The notes under the pieces are model-generated. The model had not been told where the DNA came from and made no database searches. It saw only the letters and a program-made list of their open reading frames with translations. Source: Pseudomonas alkylphenolica (lineage in GTDB: Bacteria > Pseudomonadota > Gammaproteobacteria > Pseudomonadales > Pseudomonadaceae). Taken from it: 64,000 nt of DNA. A program made the position numbers and the translations under genes. Below, piece by piece: positions 55,694 to 64,000 of this stretch. The stretch lies in assembly GCF_016009175.1 (NCBI RefSeq), contig NZ_JADUCM010000001.1, positions 124,001 through 188,000 of the forward strand, read 5' to 3'. The first letter of the stretch is position 1. Every line of letters starts with the position of its first letter.

Positions 55694-56200
55694 TTAACAG
55701 GTGGCTTCAAACGCCGGGTGATAGGTGACCGCACCTGTCGGCACCTCGGCGGCAAACGCCAGTGCCTGAAAGTACTCTGCGGGAACGCCGGGCAACTCGA
55801 GGCCCGGGTGCGCCTTGAAGCCGAAGCGGCCGTAGTAGCCGGGGTCGCCCAGCAGCACGCAACCGGCAGCGCCCAGCTGGCGCAGCGCGTCCAGTGCCGC
55901 GTTCATCAGCGCCGCGCCTATGCCTTGACCCTGACGGTCAGGTCGCACCGAAATCGGGCCCAGGCCATACCAGCCGCGCGCACCCGATGAAACGGTCACC
56001 GGTGACAAGGCCACATGGCCGATGATCTCGCCATTTTCCACGGCTACCAGCGATACGCTCAGCTGATGTGCATTGCGCAACGCATTGACGATGAATTGCT
56101 CGGTATGACTGGTGTGTTCGGCGTGTTCGAATGCAGCTTCGGTCAGCTGTGTAATGCTATCGATGTCTTCAGGCTGCTCGTTGCGAATCAAGATGTTCAT
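55694..56200 (-). CDS. GNAT-family N-acetyltransferase (YhbS-like)
   Basis: A 168-residue acetyltransferase that uses acetyl-CoA. ILIRNEQPEDIDSITQLTEAAF at the N-terminus, HVALSPVTV, then the acetyl-CoA loop GPISVRPDRQGQGIGAALM and LLGDPGYYGRFGFKAH are typical of the YhbS subgroup, whose E. coli member has 167 residues. The start at 56200 matches that length; another ATG at 56212 is possible, neither has a strong ribosome-binding site. Substrate unknown; monocistronic and convergent with the vgrG remnant. Confidence 0.85.
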   Translation of the reverse strand: MNILIRNEQPEDIDSITQLTEAAFEHAEHTSHTEQFIVNALRNAHQLSVSLVAVENGEIIGHVALSPVTVSSGARGWYGLGPISVRPDRQGQGIGAALMNAALDALRQLGAAGCVLLGDPGYYGRFGFKAHPGLELPGVPAEYFQALAFAAEVPTGAVTYHPAFEATC

Positions 56201-56322
56201 GCGCGTTGTCATTCCGGGGCGGTGAGTGGTGCTTGAATGCCAGCCCTCGCCAGGCTTGGCGTGCTCTGTGGGCAGTGTCCTTGTAAGATGCCTTACTTGC
56301 CCATCATGTTCGAGCCTGAAAA

Positions 56323-56964
56323 ATGGATGTTCACGTTTTGCTCACCTATGTTCTGGTGGCCGCGATTGCCATCGCCAGCCCCGGCCCGGCCACATTGATG
56401 GCGATCAACAACAGCCTGGCCTATGGCCCGCGTGCGGCGCTGTGGTCATCTATCGGCAATGCCTGCGGGCTGTTCTGCCTGTCGGCGGCGGCGATGCTTG
56501 GCCTGGGCGCCTTGCTGGCCAGTTCCGAGTGGATGTTCAACGTGGTGAAGATTGCCGGTGCCGGCTACCTGTTTTACCTGGGCGCCAAGCAGTTGCTCAG
56601 GAAAGCCCCGATGCTGACAGCCGAGGGCTTGGCCGATCAGGCCGCTAGCCGGCCGTCCCGCCTGAAGCTGTTCAAGTCGGCCTTCCTGACTGCCGCGACC
56701 AATCCCAAGGCGACCATGTTCTTCTCGGCACTGTTCCCGCAGTTCCTCGATCAGAGCGCTGCCTTGTTGCCGCAGTTTCTGTTGCTCACGTCGATCTTCA
56801 TGGGCCTGTCGCTGAGTTCCCTGACCCTGTATGCCGCGCTGGCTTCACGTGCCAAGGGCGTGCTGATGCGGCCACAGTTCTCGCTGTGGGTGAGCAGGGT
56901 GGTGGGGTCGACTTTCATTGGCTTCGGCGCGGCTATCCTGGCCATGCGCAGGCAAACGGCCTGA
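56323..56964 (+). CDS. LysE/RhtB-family amino acid exporter
   Basis: A 213-residue inner-membrane exporter with about six helices: LLTYVLVAAIAIASPGPATLMAINNSLAYG including the PGP motif, IAGAGYLFYLGAKQLL and NPKATMFFSALFPQFLD. It differs clearly from the other family member at 23987, so they are not a recent duplication. It is 122 bases from a divergent acetyltransferase gene and convergent with a NUDIX gene. The substrate is probably an amino acid or related small molecule. Confidence 0.86.
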   Translation: MDVHVLLTYVLVAAIAIASPGPATLMAINNSLAYGPRAALWSSIGNACGLFCLSAAAMLGLGALLASSEWMFNVVKIAGAGYLFYLGAKQLLRKAPMLTAEGLADQAASRPSRLKLFKSAFLTAATNPKATMFFSALFPQFLDQSAALLPQFLLLTSIFMGLSLSSLTLYAALASRAKGVLMRPQFSLWVSRVVGSTFIGFGAAILAMRRQTA

Positions 56965-56982
56965 CGTGTAACAGAGCAGTCT

Positions 56983-57429
56983 TCACTCCAGCAGCGAGAC
57001 GGTCCTGAGCAGATCAAGCAGCCCTTCAGGAACCAGGGGGGAGTCAGCGGTGAAACTGCTGCTGTCGAGCCACATGGCCTTGAACGCGGCACCATCGGAT
57101 TCGTGGCCGATGAGCCAGGGCTGCGCGTAGAGGCTCATGTCGCTGAAGCGTGCGTCGTACACCTGGACGATCTCGTGCCCAGGCTTGCCGTCGTAGGTGA
57201 AGATGCTCTCCAGCGTGCCGATCAGGCGAATATCGGTGATCACCTGGTTCAGTTCTTCCTGCACTTCCCTGGCGATGGCGTCGATGCTGCGCTCACCGAA
57301 TTCGATGCCGCCACCGAGCGGGCGGTAGAGCGTTTGCCGGGTTTGCGCGTCGTCAAAGCGGTTGACCAGGATCTTGCCCTGATGATGAAAAATACACAGG
57401 GCGAGGGCGCGAATGCGGGGGGCTGACAC
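56983..57429 (-). CDS. NUDIX hydrolase
   Basis: A 148-residue pyrophosphohydrolase with the NUDIX box GGGIEFGERSIDAIAREVQEELNQ (residues about 38-61), in which the glycine after EEL is replaced by asparagine. The catalytic RE-EE residues are present. It starts by IRALALCIFHHQGKILVNRF, giving the usual small alpha/beta sandwich. Substrate (nucleotide sugar, dinucleotide, oxidised nucleotide) is unknown. It is divergent from a second NUDIX gene at 57557, 127 bases away. Confidence 0.87.
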   Translation of the reverse strand: MSAPRIRALALCIFHHQGKILVNRFDDAQTRQTLYRPLGGGIEFGERSIDAIAREVQEELNQVITDIRLIGTLESIFTYDGKPGHEIVQVYDARFSDMSLYAQPWLIGHESDGAAFKAMWLDSSSFTADSPLVPEGLLDLLRTVSLLE

Positions 57430-57556
57430 GGGTCAAATTCCTTTTGCGAGTGAGCGGCGCGCGACGATACGTGAGGGGCTGCGATTCGGCAATTATTTGG
57501 TGTGCGCGGGCGGTTGCGTATGATGGTCGGCCGTCACTGCTGATAAGGAAATCGTC

Positions 57557-57994
57557 ATGTGTCCTGACAAGGCCTGCCCCGTGGTGCTGTCATTCACCCA
57601 GGGTCCCAGAGTCCTGTTGTTCCGCCATCCACAGGCTGGGGTGCAACTGGTCAAAGGCACCATAGAGCAAGGCGAAACGCCGCGTGAGGCGGCCTTGCGT
57701 GAGCTGGCAGAAGAGTCCGGCATCGACACGGCGACGATCAGCGATGATCTTGGCTGTTGGGAAGCCGGGCATCATGACCAGGTCTGGTCGTTCCACCTGT
57801 GTGAAGTGGGCGAGGTGCTACCCGAGCAATGGTCGCACCAGACGACGGATGATCATGGTCACCTGTTTGCGTTTTTCTGGGCGCCGCTCGATCAGCTGCC
57901 CTATGCCGATTGCCATCCGGTCTTTCAGCGCGCACTGGATTTTTTAAGCGCGACGTTGAAAGCGCGTGGTCACAGGCTCCAGACGCAGCATTGA
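57557..57994 (+). CDS. NUDIX hydrolase
   Basis: A 145-residue pyrophosphohydrolase with a complete NUDIX box GTIEQGETPREAALRELAEESGI (residues about 35-57). The segment HQTTDDHGHLFAFFWAPLDQL after it is a conserved beta-strand region in small unclassified members. It is only moderately similar in sequence to the neighbouring member at 56983 and is transcribed away from it. Both are likely house-cleaning enzymes, but the substrates cannot be predicted. Confidence 0.87.
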   Translation: MCPDKACPVVLSFTQGPRVLLFRHPQAGVQLVKGTIEQGETPREAALRELAEESGIDTATISDDLGCWEAGHHDQVWSFHLCEVGEVLPEQWSHQTTDDHGHLFAFFWAPLDQLPYADCHPVFQRALDFLSATLKARGHRLQTQH

Positions 57995-58138
57995 TTCCAC
58001 CGACGCTTGGCGCTAAAGTCCGGGCTCGGGCGTACGCTGCGCCCGCGGTCCGCGCGAAGGGGTAACCCAGGCATGCTCCAACCCTATTTCATTCCAACTC
58101 CCGGCTTGTCGGCGGACCGAGCCCTGTAAGGAGTTGGC

Positions 58139-59380
58139 ATGCCCGCCACCTATGCGTCCCGTCATCACGGTTTGCTCGATTTGCCCGCACTGCGCAAACG
58201 CGCCAAGCGTCTTCTCAAGGCCCTGAAAAACAACGAGGCAGATGAGGCCCGTGCGCAACTGTGTGCACTGGGGTTGTCCGGTCCCGATTATCGCCTCGCC
58301 GACACGCAGTGGCTGGTGGCGCGCGAGGCGGGTTTTGCCAGCTGGCCGAAGTTGATTGCTCATGCCGATCGCGTTGCCTTCAGCGCGCGCCATCCCGACT
58401 TTGCTGCCACAGGCGAGGCCGCCGTACAGCACTGGCGCTGTGGTAACGACATCGAGCACAGCCTGCGCACGGCGGGCTTTTCGGGCGCGTTTCACATGTT
58501 TGACGACCCGATGGTGATGGGCCCGGTACCCGCACTGGCTGAAGATGAATACTGGTCGGTGCGGGCCGCTTATGTACAACAGGCATTCGGGCTCTCCGCC
58601 CGCGATATCGCCCAGCGCCAGGCCCCGCAGCGCGTGGCACTGGCGCAATTGAATGCCGGCAGCGAGTTGGTGCTGTGGTGCGAGGCCGACGCCTACGATC
58701 AGCTGTTTCTGATCCGGGTGCTGGCGAGTCTCTCCAGCGTGCCGCGCCGGCTCGAACTGATTGAAATTGCCCAGGTCCCCGGGGTGCAGCGCTTCATCGG
58801 TATTGGCCAGCTGGCACCGGATCTTCTCGCCTGGCTCTGGCCGCAGCGTCGGCCACTGGGTGAGGACGCGCTGGCGCTCGCGCGCGAAGCGTGGCGTGCC
58901 TACACCGCATCCAATCCCAATGAATGGGCGGGCCTGGCTGCGCGGCCGCATCCCGTGCTGCCTTTGCTGGGCCCCGCGTTGGCGCGGCAACTGCAAGAGC
59001 TCCCCGGCATCGATGATGGCTTGAGCCTCACCCAGCGGCTGGTGCTGCGCATCCTCGCCGCCGAAGGCGAGCTGGCCGCAGGCAAAGTGTTCGGCCACTT
59101 GATGATGCGCTACGAGCCCTTGCCGTACCTGGGCGATCTGATGTTCCACACCCTGCTGCAACCCCTGATCCATGCACCCAGGCCGCTGCTGAGCGAAGCG
59201 CCCGGCGATGATTGGCGCCAGCGCCCGCTGCGGCTCACGGCGCTTGGCGAACAGGTACTGCTTGGGCGGTCGAACTGGCTCGACCAGTCACCGGCAGATC
59301 GCTGGGTGGGGGGCGTGCCTATCGTTGCCGATCAGTCGCCGTGGGTGGTGAGTACTGACGGTGAAGTAGGGCGCCGCTGA
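58139..59380 (+). CDS. DUF1835 domain-containing protein
   Basis: A 413-residue cytoplasmic protein. The first 90 residues form helical segments (LLDLPALRKRAKRLLKAL, WLVAREAGFASWPKLIAHADRV) of a kind often preceding this family; residues about 95-215 match DUF1835 (FHMFDDPMVMGPVPAL, ELVLWCEADAYDQLFLIRVLASL), and a C-terminal region about 240-370 matches the companion DUF3658 layout (LSLTQRLVLRILA). GGAG lies near the ATG at 58139. Function is not established. It is monocistronic. Confidence 0.8.
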   Translation: MPATYASRHHGLLDLPALRKRAKRLLKALKNNEADEARAQLCALGLSGPDYRLADTQWLVAREAGFASWPKLIAHADRVAFSARHPDFAATGEAAVQHWRCGNDIEHSLRTAGFSGAFHMFDDPMVMGPVPALAEDEYWSVRAAYVQQAFGLSARDIAQRQAPQRVALAQLNAGSELVLWCEADAYDQLFLIRVLASLSSVPRRLELIEIAQVPGVQRFIGIGQLAPDLLAWLWPQRRPLGEDALALAREAWRAYTASNPNEWAGLAARPHPVLPLLGPALARQLQELPGIDDGLSLTQRLVLRILAAEGELAAGKVFGHLMMRYEPLPYLGDLMFHTLLQPLIHAPRPLLSEAPGDDWRQRPLRLTALGEQVLLGRSNWLDQSPADRWVGGVPIVADQSPWVVSTDGEVGRR

Positions 59381-59515
59381 GGCGAACGTCGGTAGCTTCT
59401 CACGTCCAAAACCTAAACTACACTGCTGCAAGCTCATCTGGCGCCTCTATGCCGTCAGATCGAGCCTCAGTGTCCGTGGTCTACCGAACCTCGTACTTGC
59501 CCCCAGGAGTTTTCA

Positions 59516-61006
59516 ATGAAAGTCGTAGATGGATTGATGACCCGGATGACTTCCCGTTTTTTGCCGTGCCTGCTCGCAACAGCAATCGCCACGTGCACCA
59601 TCGCCACGGTGCAGGCAGCAACCGAGCCGTTGGGTGGTCAGCCACCACAGGGCTCGGTGCCCTCGGTCAAGGATTTCGACTACCAGATCAAGTACCAGCG
59701 TGCGTTCGAAGCGATTTTATGGAACATGCCGGCAATCGCGATCTATTCGTTCCGCCGTGCCGCCGAGAAGGATCTTGGCTACAAGGACAACGACATCATT
59801 GCCTATTCGGCAACCGCTACTCCTCAGCTTGAAGCCATTACGGCTAACAGCACCACGCCTTATATCGCTGCCTACACTGACCTGCGCAAAGGCCCGGTAG
59901 TCCTGGAGATTCCGTCCGCGAGTGCTGACGGCAGCCTTTACGGCCAGGTGGTGGATGCCTGGCAGCTCACCATCGCCGACGTCGGCCCGGCCGGGCTCGA
60001 CAAGGGCAAAGGTGGCAAGTACGTGTTCACGGCGCCTGACTACAAGGGCGAAGTTCCCAAGGGCTACATTCACGTCAGCTCGCCGAACTTCCGTATCGCC
60101 CTGGCCTTCCGCTCGGTGCCGCCAGCGGGCAAGACCGCCAAGGATGCCTACGCCTATGCCAAGCGCCTGCGTATGTACTACCTGTCACAAGCCAAGTCGC
60201 CACCCCAGCAGAAGTTCATCGACCCCGCTCATGAACGCTACCCGACATTGCCGTTCTACGACGAACGACACTTCGAGGACATGCACGCAATCATGAGCGT
60301 TGAGCCGGTGCGCGAACACGACAAGGTCATGATGGGCATGTTGTCGTCCCTGGGCATCGTCAAAGGCAAACCCTTCGCACCGGACGAAACTGCCAAGCGG
60401 GCCATGCACCAGGCCGCGATCGATGCCTGGTTCTACCTCCAGCAATGGTTCGACACCGAGATGTCCAAGCGCGTTTACTGGCCAGACCGCCACTACGTCT
60501 CGCTGTTGCAGGCAGACGCCAACCGCGAATTCAAGTTCATCTATAACGATCGCATCGACCTGATCGAGCGTGCAGCGGAATACTTCTGGTGCACCTACAT
60601 GCCCAAGGTGCTCAGCGACTCGCCGGCTACTTCTTACCAGATGGCAATGGCCGACAAGGACGGTAAACCGCTGGAAGCCGGTCAGCTCTACAAACTCGAT
60701 GTGCCCAAGGACATGCCGGTCAAGCAGTTCTGGGCGCTGACGGTGTATGACCGCGCCACCTTCTCGTTCATCTACAGCGACAGCAACCGCACCACGCTGT
60801 CGTCGTTCGATGTCGACAAGATGAAGAAGAATGCCGATGGCGGCGTGACGATCTATGTCGGTCCGGCGGCCCCGCAAGGTGAGGAAGCCAACTGGATACC
60901 CACTTCGGGCAAGCGCCCCTTGCCGGCCATGCGTTTCTATGGCCCCACCGAAGCGTTCAACAACAAGACTTTCAAGTTGCCCGATTTCGAACGGGTTAGC
61001 CCCTGA
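59516..61006 (+). CDS. Secreted DUF1254/DUF1214 protein
   Basis: A 496-residue exported protein: signal peptide (SRFLPCLLATAIATCTIATVQA, cleavage near residue 35), an N-terminal DUF1254 domain (residues about 50-180, QIKYQRAFEAILWNMPAIAIYSFRRAA) and a C-terminal DUF1214 domain (about 370-490, FWALTVYDRATFSFIYSDSNRTTLSSF, GEEANWIPTSGKRPLPAMRFYGP). AGGAG lies 7 bases before the ATG. This family is common next to porins in pseudomonads and has no known activity. A second member follows after 63 bases, then an OprD-type porin. Confidence 0.86.
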   Translation: MKVVDGLMTRMTSRFLPCLLATAIATCTIATVQAATEPLGGQPPQGSVPSVKDFDYQIKYQRAFEAILWNMPAIAIYSFRRAAEKDLGYKDNDIIAYSATATPQLEAITANSTTPYIAAYTDLRKGPVVLEIPSASADGSLYGQVVDAWQLTIADVGPAGLDKGKGGKYVFTAPDYKGEVPKGYIHVSSPNFRIALAFRSVPPAGKTAKDAYAYAKRLRMYYLSQAKSPPQQKFIDPAHERYPTLPFYDERHFEDMHAIMSVEPVREHDKVMMGMLSSLGIVKGKPFAPDETAKRAMHQAAIDAWFYLQQWFDTEMSKRVYWPDRHYVSLLQADANREFKFIYNDRIDLIERAAEYFWCTYMPKVLSDSPATSYQMAMADKDGKPLEAGQLYKLDVPKDMPVKQFWALTVYDRATFSFIYSDSNRTTLSSFDVDKMKKNADGGVTIYVGPAAPQGEEANWIPTSGKRPLPAMRFYGPTEAFNNKTFKLPDFERVSP

Positions 61007-61069
61007 GTGCTGTCTGCCACCTTCGATAACCAAACGACAGGGCTGGCCCGCCAGCCCAAAGGAGTGTTG

Positions 61070-62365
61070 ATGAAACCCATGATGCTTGGAGCAGCCCTGC
61101 TGTCGCTTGCCGTGCCGGCCTTTGCGCAAATACCGGACAAACTGGCCGAAGACGCTTACATCTATGGCTATTCCATGGATGAGGCGTACAAGTTCTTCTA
61201 CGAGACGGCGGTGAAGACCCATACGCCGCTCAACCGCTTCCAGAACATCCGCCACCTGGCCGATGACACGTATACAGACCACCCGACCATCAACAACGAC
61301 ACCCTGCACCTGATGGGCTGGCTGGACGTCGCCGCCGAGCCGGTGATCGTCAGTGTGCCGGAAATGGAAAAGGGCCGTTACTGGATCCTGCATACCATGG
61401 ACATGGGCCACTACACGACTTCCATGATTGGATCGCGGACCCGCGACACCAAGGGTGGCCACTTCATGTTCGCCTCACCGCAATGGAAAGGCGAAGTGCC
61501 GGACAGTGTCACCGAGGTGATTCGTGTCGAATCCAACCTGGTGAAACTGATGGGCAGGATCATGTCCACCGGGCCTGAAGACCAGAAGAAGGCCCTTGGC
61601 TACATGGATGACTGGAACGTTCGCACGCTCTCGGCCTACCTGGGCGAGCCCGGACCGAAAGCCAAGCAGCGTACCTACCCCGACCCGGCCAAGACCAACT
61701 GGCTGCAACGGGTGAACTTCGTGCTGTGTGACGGCAGCATGGGCCAGGCCGACAAAAAATGGCTCGACCAGTACAAGTCGGTCGGTGTCGAGCCTTGCAA
61801 GGAAAACTTCACCAAGGAGCAGCTGGCAGCGGCCAAGAAGGGTGAAGAACTGGGCATGAAGCACATCAAGGATCTGGCGCCGAAGATGACCGATGCCGGC
61901 AAGCTGCTGGGCACCCGCGAGCAGTTGGGCGACGGCCCCCGTGACCTGTTCGCAGAGGGTACCTACATCGGCCAATGGGGCCTGCCACCGGATGAAAGCA
62001 TCTACCTGCGCACCGAGACGGCCGCCGATGGCAAGCCGATCAACGGCTCCAATGGCAAGTCCTACACCATGCACTTCAAGGCGCCTGACGTCAGTCAATT
62101 CTGGTCTTACACAGTGTATGGCTCGGACAACCGCCTGATGGCGCACAACGCCATCAATCGTCACAGCCGCGGTGACCGTACGCTGAAACCGGATGCCAAT
62201 GGTGAATACACCATTGAGTTGAGCGCCAAGGGTGACGAAAGCAACCCCAACTACCTGCCAATCCCGGAGAAGGACGCCTACATCGTACTGAGGCTGTATG
62301 GTCCGAGCAAAGCCGTGCAAGGCGGCGGCTACAAGTTCCCGCCCATCGAAGTTACCTCGCACTGA
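61070..62365 (+). CDS. Secreted DUF1254/DUF1214 protein
   Basis: A 431-residue exported protein with signal peptide (MLGAALLSLAVPAFAQ, cleavage near residue 19) and the same domain pair: DUF1254 (AEDAYIYGYSMDEAYKFFYETAV, RHLADDTYTDHPTINNDTLHLMGWLDVAAEPVIVSVPEM, about 30-140) and DUF1214 (FWSYTVYGSDNRLMAHNAINRHSRGDRTLK, about 340-425). It differs enough from the gene upstream that the duplication is old. AAAGGAG precedes the ATG at 61070. An intrinsic terminator follows its stop. The two probably act together in the periplasm; function unknown. Confidence 0.87.
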   Translation: MKPMMLGAALLSLAVPAFAQIPDKLAEDAYIYGYSMDEAYKFFYETAVKTHTPLNRFQNIRHLADDTYTDHPTINNDTLHLMGWLDVAAEPVIVSVPEMEKGRYWILHTMDMGHYTTSMIGSRTRDTKGGHFMFASPQWKGEVPDSVTEVIRVESNLVKLMGRIMSTGPEDQKKALGYMDDWNVRTLSAYLGEPGPKAKQRTYPDPAKTNWLQRVNFVLCDGSMGQADKKWLDQYKSVGVEPCKENFTKEQLAAAKKGEELGMKHIKDLAPKMTDAGKLLGTREQLGDGPRDLFAEGTYIGQWGLPPDESIYLRTETAADGKPINGSNGKSYTMHFKAPDVSQFWSYTVYGSDNRLMAHNAINRHSRGDRTLKPDANGEYTIELSAKGDESNPNYLPIPEKDAYIVLRLYGPSKAVQGGGYKFPPIEVTSH

Positions 62366-62382
62366 CAGTTCACGGCTCCAAC

Positions 62383-62405
62383 GCCCTCCCGTCCGGGAGG
62401 GCATT
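62383..62405 (+). terminator. Intrinsic terminator after the DUF1254 pair
   Basis: GCCCTCCC (62383-62390) and GGGAGGGC (62395-62402) form a perfect 8-bp stem around GTCC, followed by ATTTG. It begins 17 bases after the second DUF1254 stop and separates that pair from the porin gene. Confidence 0.8.
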
Positions 62406-62537
62406 TGAGCCCGTTCAGGTTGAATCAATTGTCCCTTTAAGATCCCAAGCTGTCTGGTATTGATCTTTGAATCAGCCGGATTCTCGTTAGTATCGCTTGA
62501 CTCTGCTTACTCCCAATAAAAACAAAAGAGAGTCCTC

Positions 62538-63803
62538 ATGCGATATTGCACCCTGATCAATACACAGGCTGTTTCGACGTCGGTGAAATTGCTTGCACTT
62601 GGCGGCGCGTTGACCAGCGTTCCGGTGTTTGCCGATGGCTTTTTTGCAGACGCCCACGTCAACGCCAACCTGCGTAACTACTACATCAACCGTAACTTTA
62701 CCGAGAGCGCCTACCCGCAAGGCAAGGCCGAGGAGTGGACGCAAAGCGTGATCCTCGACGCCCGCTCCGGCTTTACTCCGGGCGCCGTCGGCGTTGGCCT
62801 GGATGCGCTGGGGCTCTATTCGCAAAAGCTCGATGGCGGCAAGGGCACCACCAACACGCAATTGCTGCCGGTTCATGATGACGGCCGGCCCGCCGACAAT
62901 TTCGGGCGCCTGGCGGTGGCCGCAAAGGTGCGCTTCGCCAACACCCAGGCCAAGGTCGGTGAATGGGTGGTGGCATTGCCGGTGGTCCGTTCCGACGACG
63001 GCCGCTCGCTGCCGCAGACGTTCCGTGGCGCGCAGATCACTTCCAAAGACCTCGACAACTTCACCTTTTACGGCGGGCAGTTTCGCGCCAACAGCCCGCG
63101 CAACGACGCCAGCATGGAGCGCATGTCGATGTTCAATCGACCGGACGTGACCTCGGACCGGTTCAATTTTGCCGGTGCCGAATACGCGTTCAACAACAAC
63201 CAAAGCCAGGTCGGCGCCTGGTATGCGCAACTGGAAGATATCTACCACCAGCGCTATTTCAACTTCACCCACAGCCAGAAGGTCGGCAGTTGGCTGCTAG
63301 GGGCAAACCTGGGCTTTTTCAGTGGCGAGGATGACGGCAGCAAGCTGGCGGGCGAACTGGATAACAAGACCTATTCGGCGTTGCTGTCGGCGCGCTTCAG
63401 GGCCAGCACCTTCTATCTCGGTCTGCAAAAGGTCGATGGTGACAACTGGATGCGCCTGAACGGGACGAGCGGGGCGACGCTGGCCAACGACAGTTTCAGC
63501 AACAGCTATGACTTCGCTGACGAGCGTTCCTGGCAACTGCGCCACGACTTTGATTTTGCCGCCCTGGGCGTACCGGGCCTGACCTTGATGAACCGCTACA
63601 TCCGCGGCTCGAATGTGCATTCCGCTGGTGTTACCGATGGCAAGGAGTGGGGGCGCGAATCGGAGTTGACCTATGTCGTGCAAAGCGGTGCGTTGAAGGA
63701 GCTGTCGCTGCGCTGGCGCAACTCGGTGATCAAGCGCGATTTCAACCTGGCCGACTTCAATGAAAACCGCTTGATCGTCAGCTACCCGTTGTCGATTTTC
63801 TAA
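62538..63803 (+). CDS. OprD-family outer-membrane porin
   Basis: A 421-residue barrel-forming porin typical of Pseudomonas. Signal peptide cleaved near residue 32 (PVFA-DGFF); then DAHVNANLRNYYINRNF, QGKAEEWTQSVILDARSGFTPGAVGVGLDALGLYSQKLDGG, the conserved PRNDASMERMS loop region and a C-terminal NRLIVSYPLSIF ending in phenylalanine. Family members take up small carboxylates or amino acids. It has its own 172-base upstream region, so it is probably transcribed apart from the DUF1254 genes. Confidence 0.92.
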   Translation: MRYCTLINTQAVSTSVKLLALGGALTSVPVFADGFFADAHVNANLRNYYINRNFTESAYPQGKAEEWTQSVILDARSGFTPGAVGVGLDALGLYSQKLDGGKGTTNTQLLPVHDDGRPADNFGRLAVAAKVRFANTQAKVGEWVVALPVVRSDDGRSLPQTFRGAQITSKDLDNFTFYGGQFRANSPRNDASMERMSMFNRPDVTSDRFNFAGAEYAFNNNQSQVGAWYAQLEDIYHQRYFNFTHSQKVGSWLLGANLGFFSGEDDGSKLAGELDNKTYSALLSARFRASTFYLGLQKVDGDNWMRLNGTSGATLANDSFSNSYDFADERSWQLRHDFDFAALGVPGLTLMNRYIRGSNVHSAGVTDGKEWGRESELTYVVQSGALKELSLRWRNSVIKRDFNLADFNENRLIVSYPLSIF

Positions 63804-63816
63804 GCCCGCCTGCGTC

Positions 63817-63843
63817 AGGGGTGAAGCATCGCTTCAGCCCTGG
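63817..63843. terminator. Stem-loop between the porin and a convergent AraC gene
   Basis: CAGGG-g-TGAAGC (63817-63828) pairs with GCTTCA-g-CCCTG (63832-63843) around an ATC loop. It lies between convergent genes and overlaps the last codons of the AraC gene. It has no T tract, so termination strength is uncertain. Confidence 0.5.
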
Positions 63844-64000
63844 CGATACTCCTTGGTGGTTTTTCCGGTCCAGCGCTTGAAGGCCCGGCGAAAGTTGGTC
63901 GGCTCGGAAAAGCCCAGCAGCAACGCGATATCGTCGGTGCTCATGATCGTGGTCTTGAGGTACTCCATGGCCAGCGAGCAGCGCACGTCATCGGTGATGG
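63835..64000 (-). CDS. AraC-family regulator, C-terminal part only (cut by window edge)
   Basis: The last 54 residues of an AraC/XylS-type regulator: DDVRCSLAMEYLKTTIMSTDDIALLLGFSEPTNFRRAFKRWTGKTTKEYR. This is the second helix-turn-helix with the family signature (LGFSEPTNFRRAFKRWTG). The stop is at 63835-63837; the rest lies beyond the right end of the window. It is convergent with the porin gene, so any regulatory link to it is unknown. Confidence 0.88.

Overview
This is a 64 kb piece of a high-GC Gammaproteobacterial chromosome, almost certainly Pseudomonas and most likely the P. putida group. The reasons are an OprD-family porin, a sigma-54/TyrR-type glycine-cleavage control region, several inverted REP-like repeats of the Pseudomonas type, and an exopolysaccharide locus whose order resembles, from memory, the pea cluster of P. 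putida. No rRNA, tRNA, CRISPR array, insertion sequence or complete prophage was seen.

1-21 kb: an exopolysaccharide locus. A short polysaccharide-export (OPX) protein, a separate outer-membrane beta-barrel, a Wzz-type co-polymerase and a separate BY-kinase run rightward (240-4342). Facing them are a Wzy-like polymerase/ligase, a secreted clan-A glycoside hydrolase and a UDP-sugar 4-epimerase (9596-4387). From 9888 a second rightward set begins with a 64-residue Tat-leader miniprotein overlapping a GMC oxidoreductase. It continues through two hexapeptide acyltransferases, four glycosyltransferases, a VirK/DUF535 protein and a WecG-type transferase to a WcaJ-type initiating phosphotransferase (20968). 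No Wzx flippase is visible in the window.

21-26 kb: a Pseudomonas intergenic repeat, a divergent hybrid histidine kinase / NarL-type regulator pair, a LysE-family exporter and a membrane-bound diguanylate cyclase. 26-33 kb: a LysR regulator divergent from a catabolic operon of ureohydrolase, aldehyde dehydrogenase, a 59-residue membrane miniprotein coupled to an NCS1 transporter, and a GMC alcohol dehydrogenase. This looks like import and oxidation of a guanidino compound.

33-45 kb: a glycine regulon. A CycA-type transporter, a GcsR/TyrR-like sigma-54 activator, then gcvH-gcvP-glyA-sdaA-gcvT-lipA. Together they take up glycine, cleave it, condense the one-carbon unit with a second glycine to serine, and deaminate serine to pyruvate; lipA supplies the lipoyl cofactor. 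Both cycA and gcvH have a well-matched -24/-12 promoter, and both have tandem 18-bp 7-N4-7 dyads upstream with the same 19-bp register. These are the clearest regulatory signals in the window.

45-64 kb: ordinary accessory and housekeeping genes. They are small lipoproteins, a LysR/GST/luciferase-like monooxygenase group, a FadL porin, a short Ppx/GppA protein, a 27-residue membrane peptide gene, katG with a clear terminator, a vgrG remnant whose stop codon lies in a REP repeat, a GNAT protein, a second LysE exporter, two NUDIX hydrolases, a DUF1835 protein, two tandem DUF1254/DUF1214 secreted proteins, an OprD-family porin, and the 3' end of an AraC regulator cut by the window edge.
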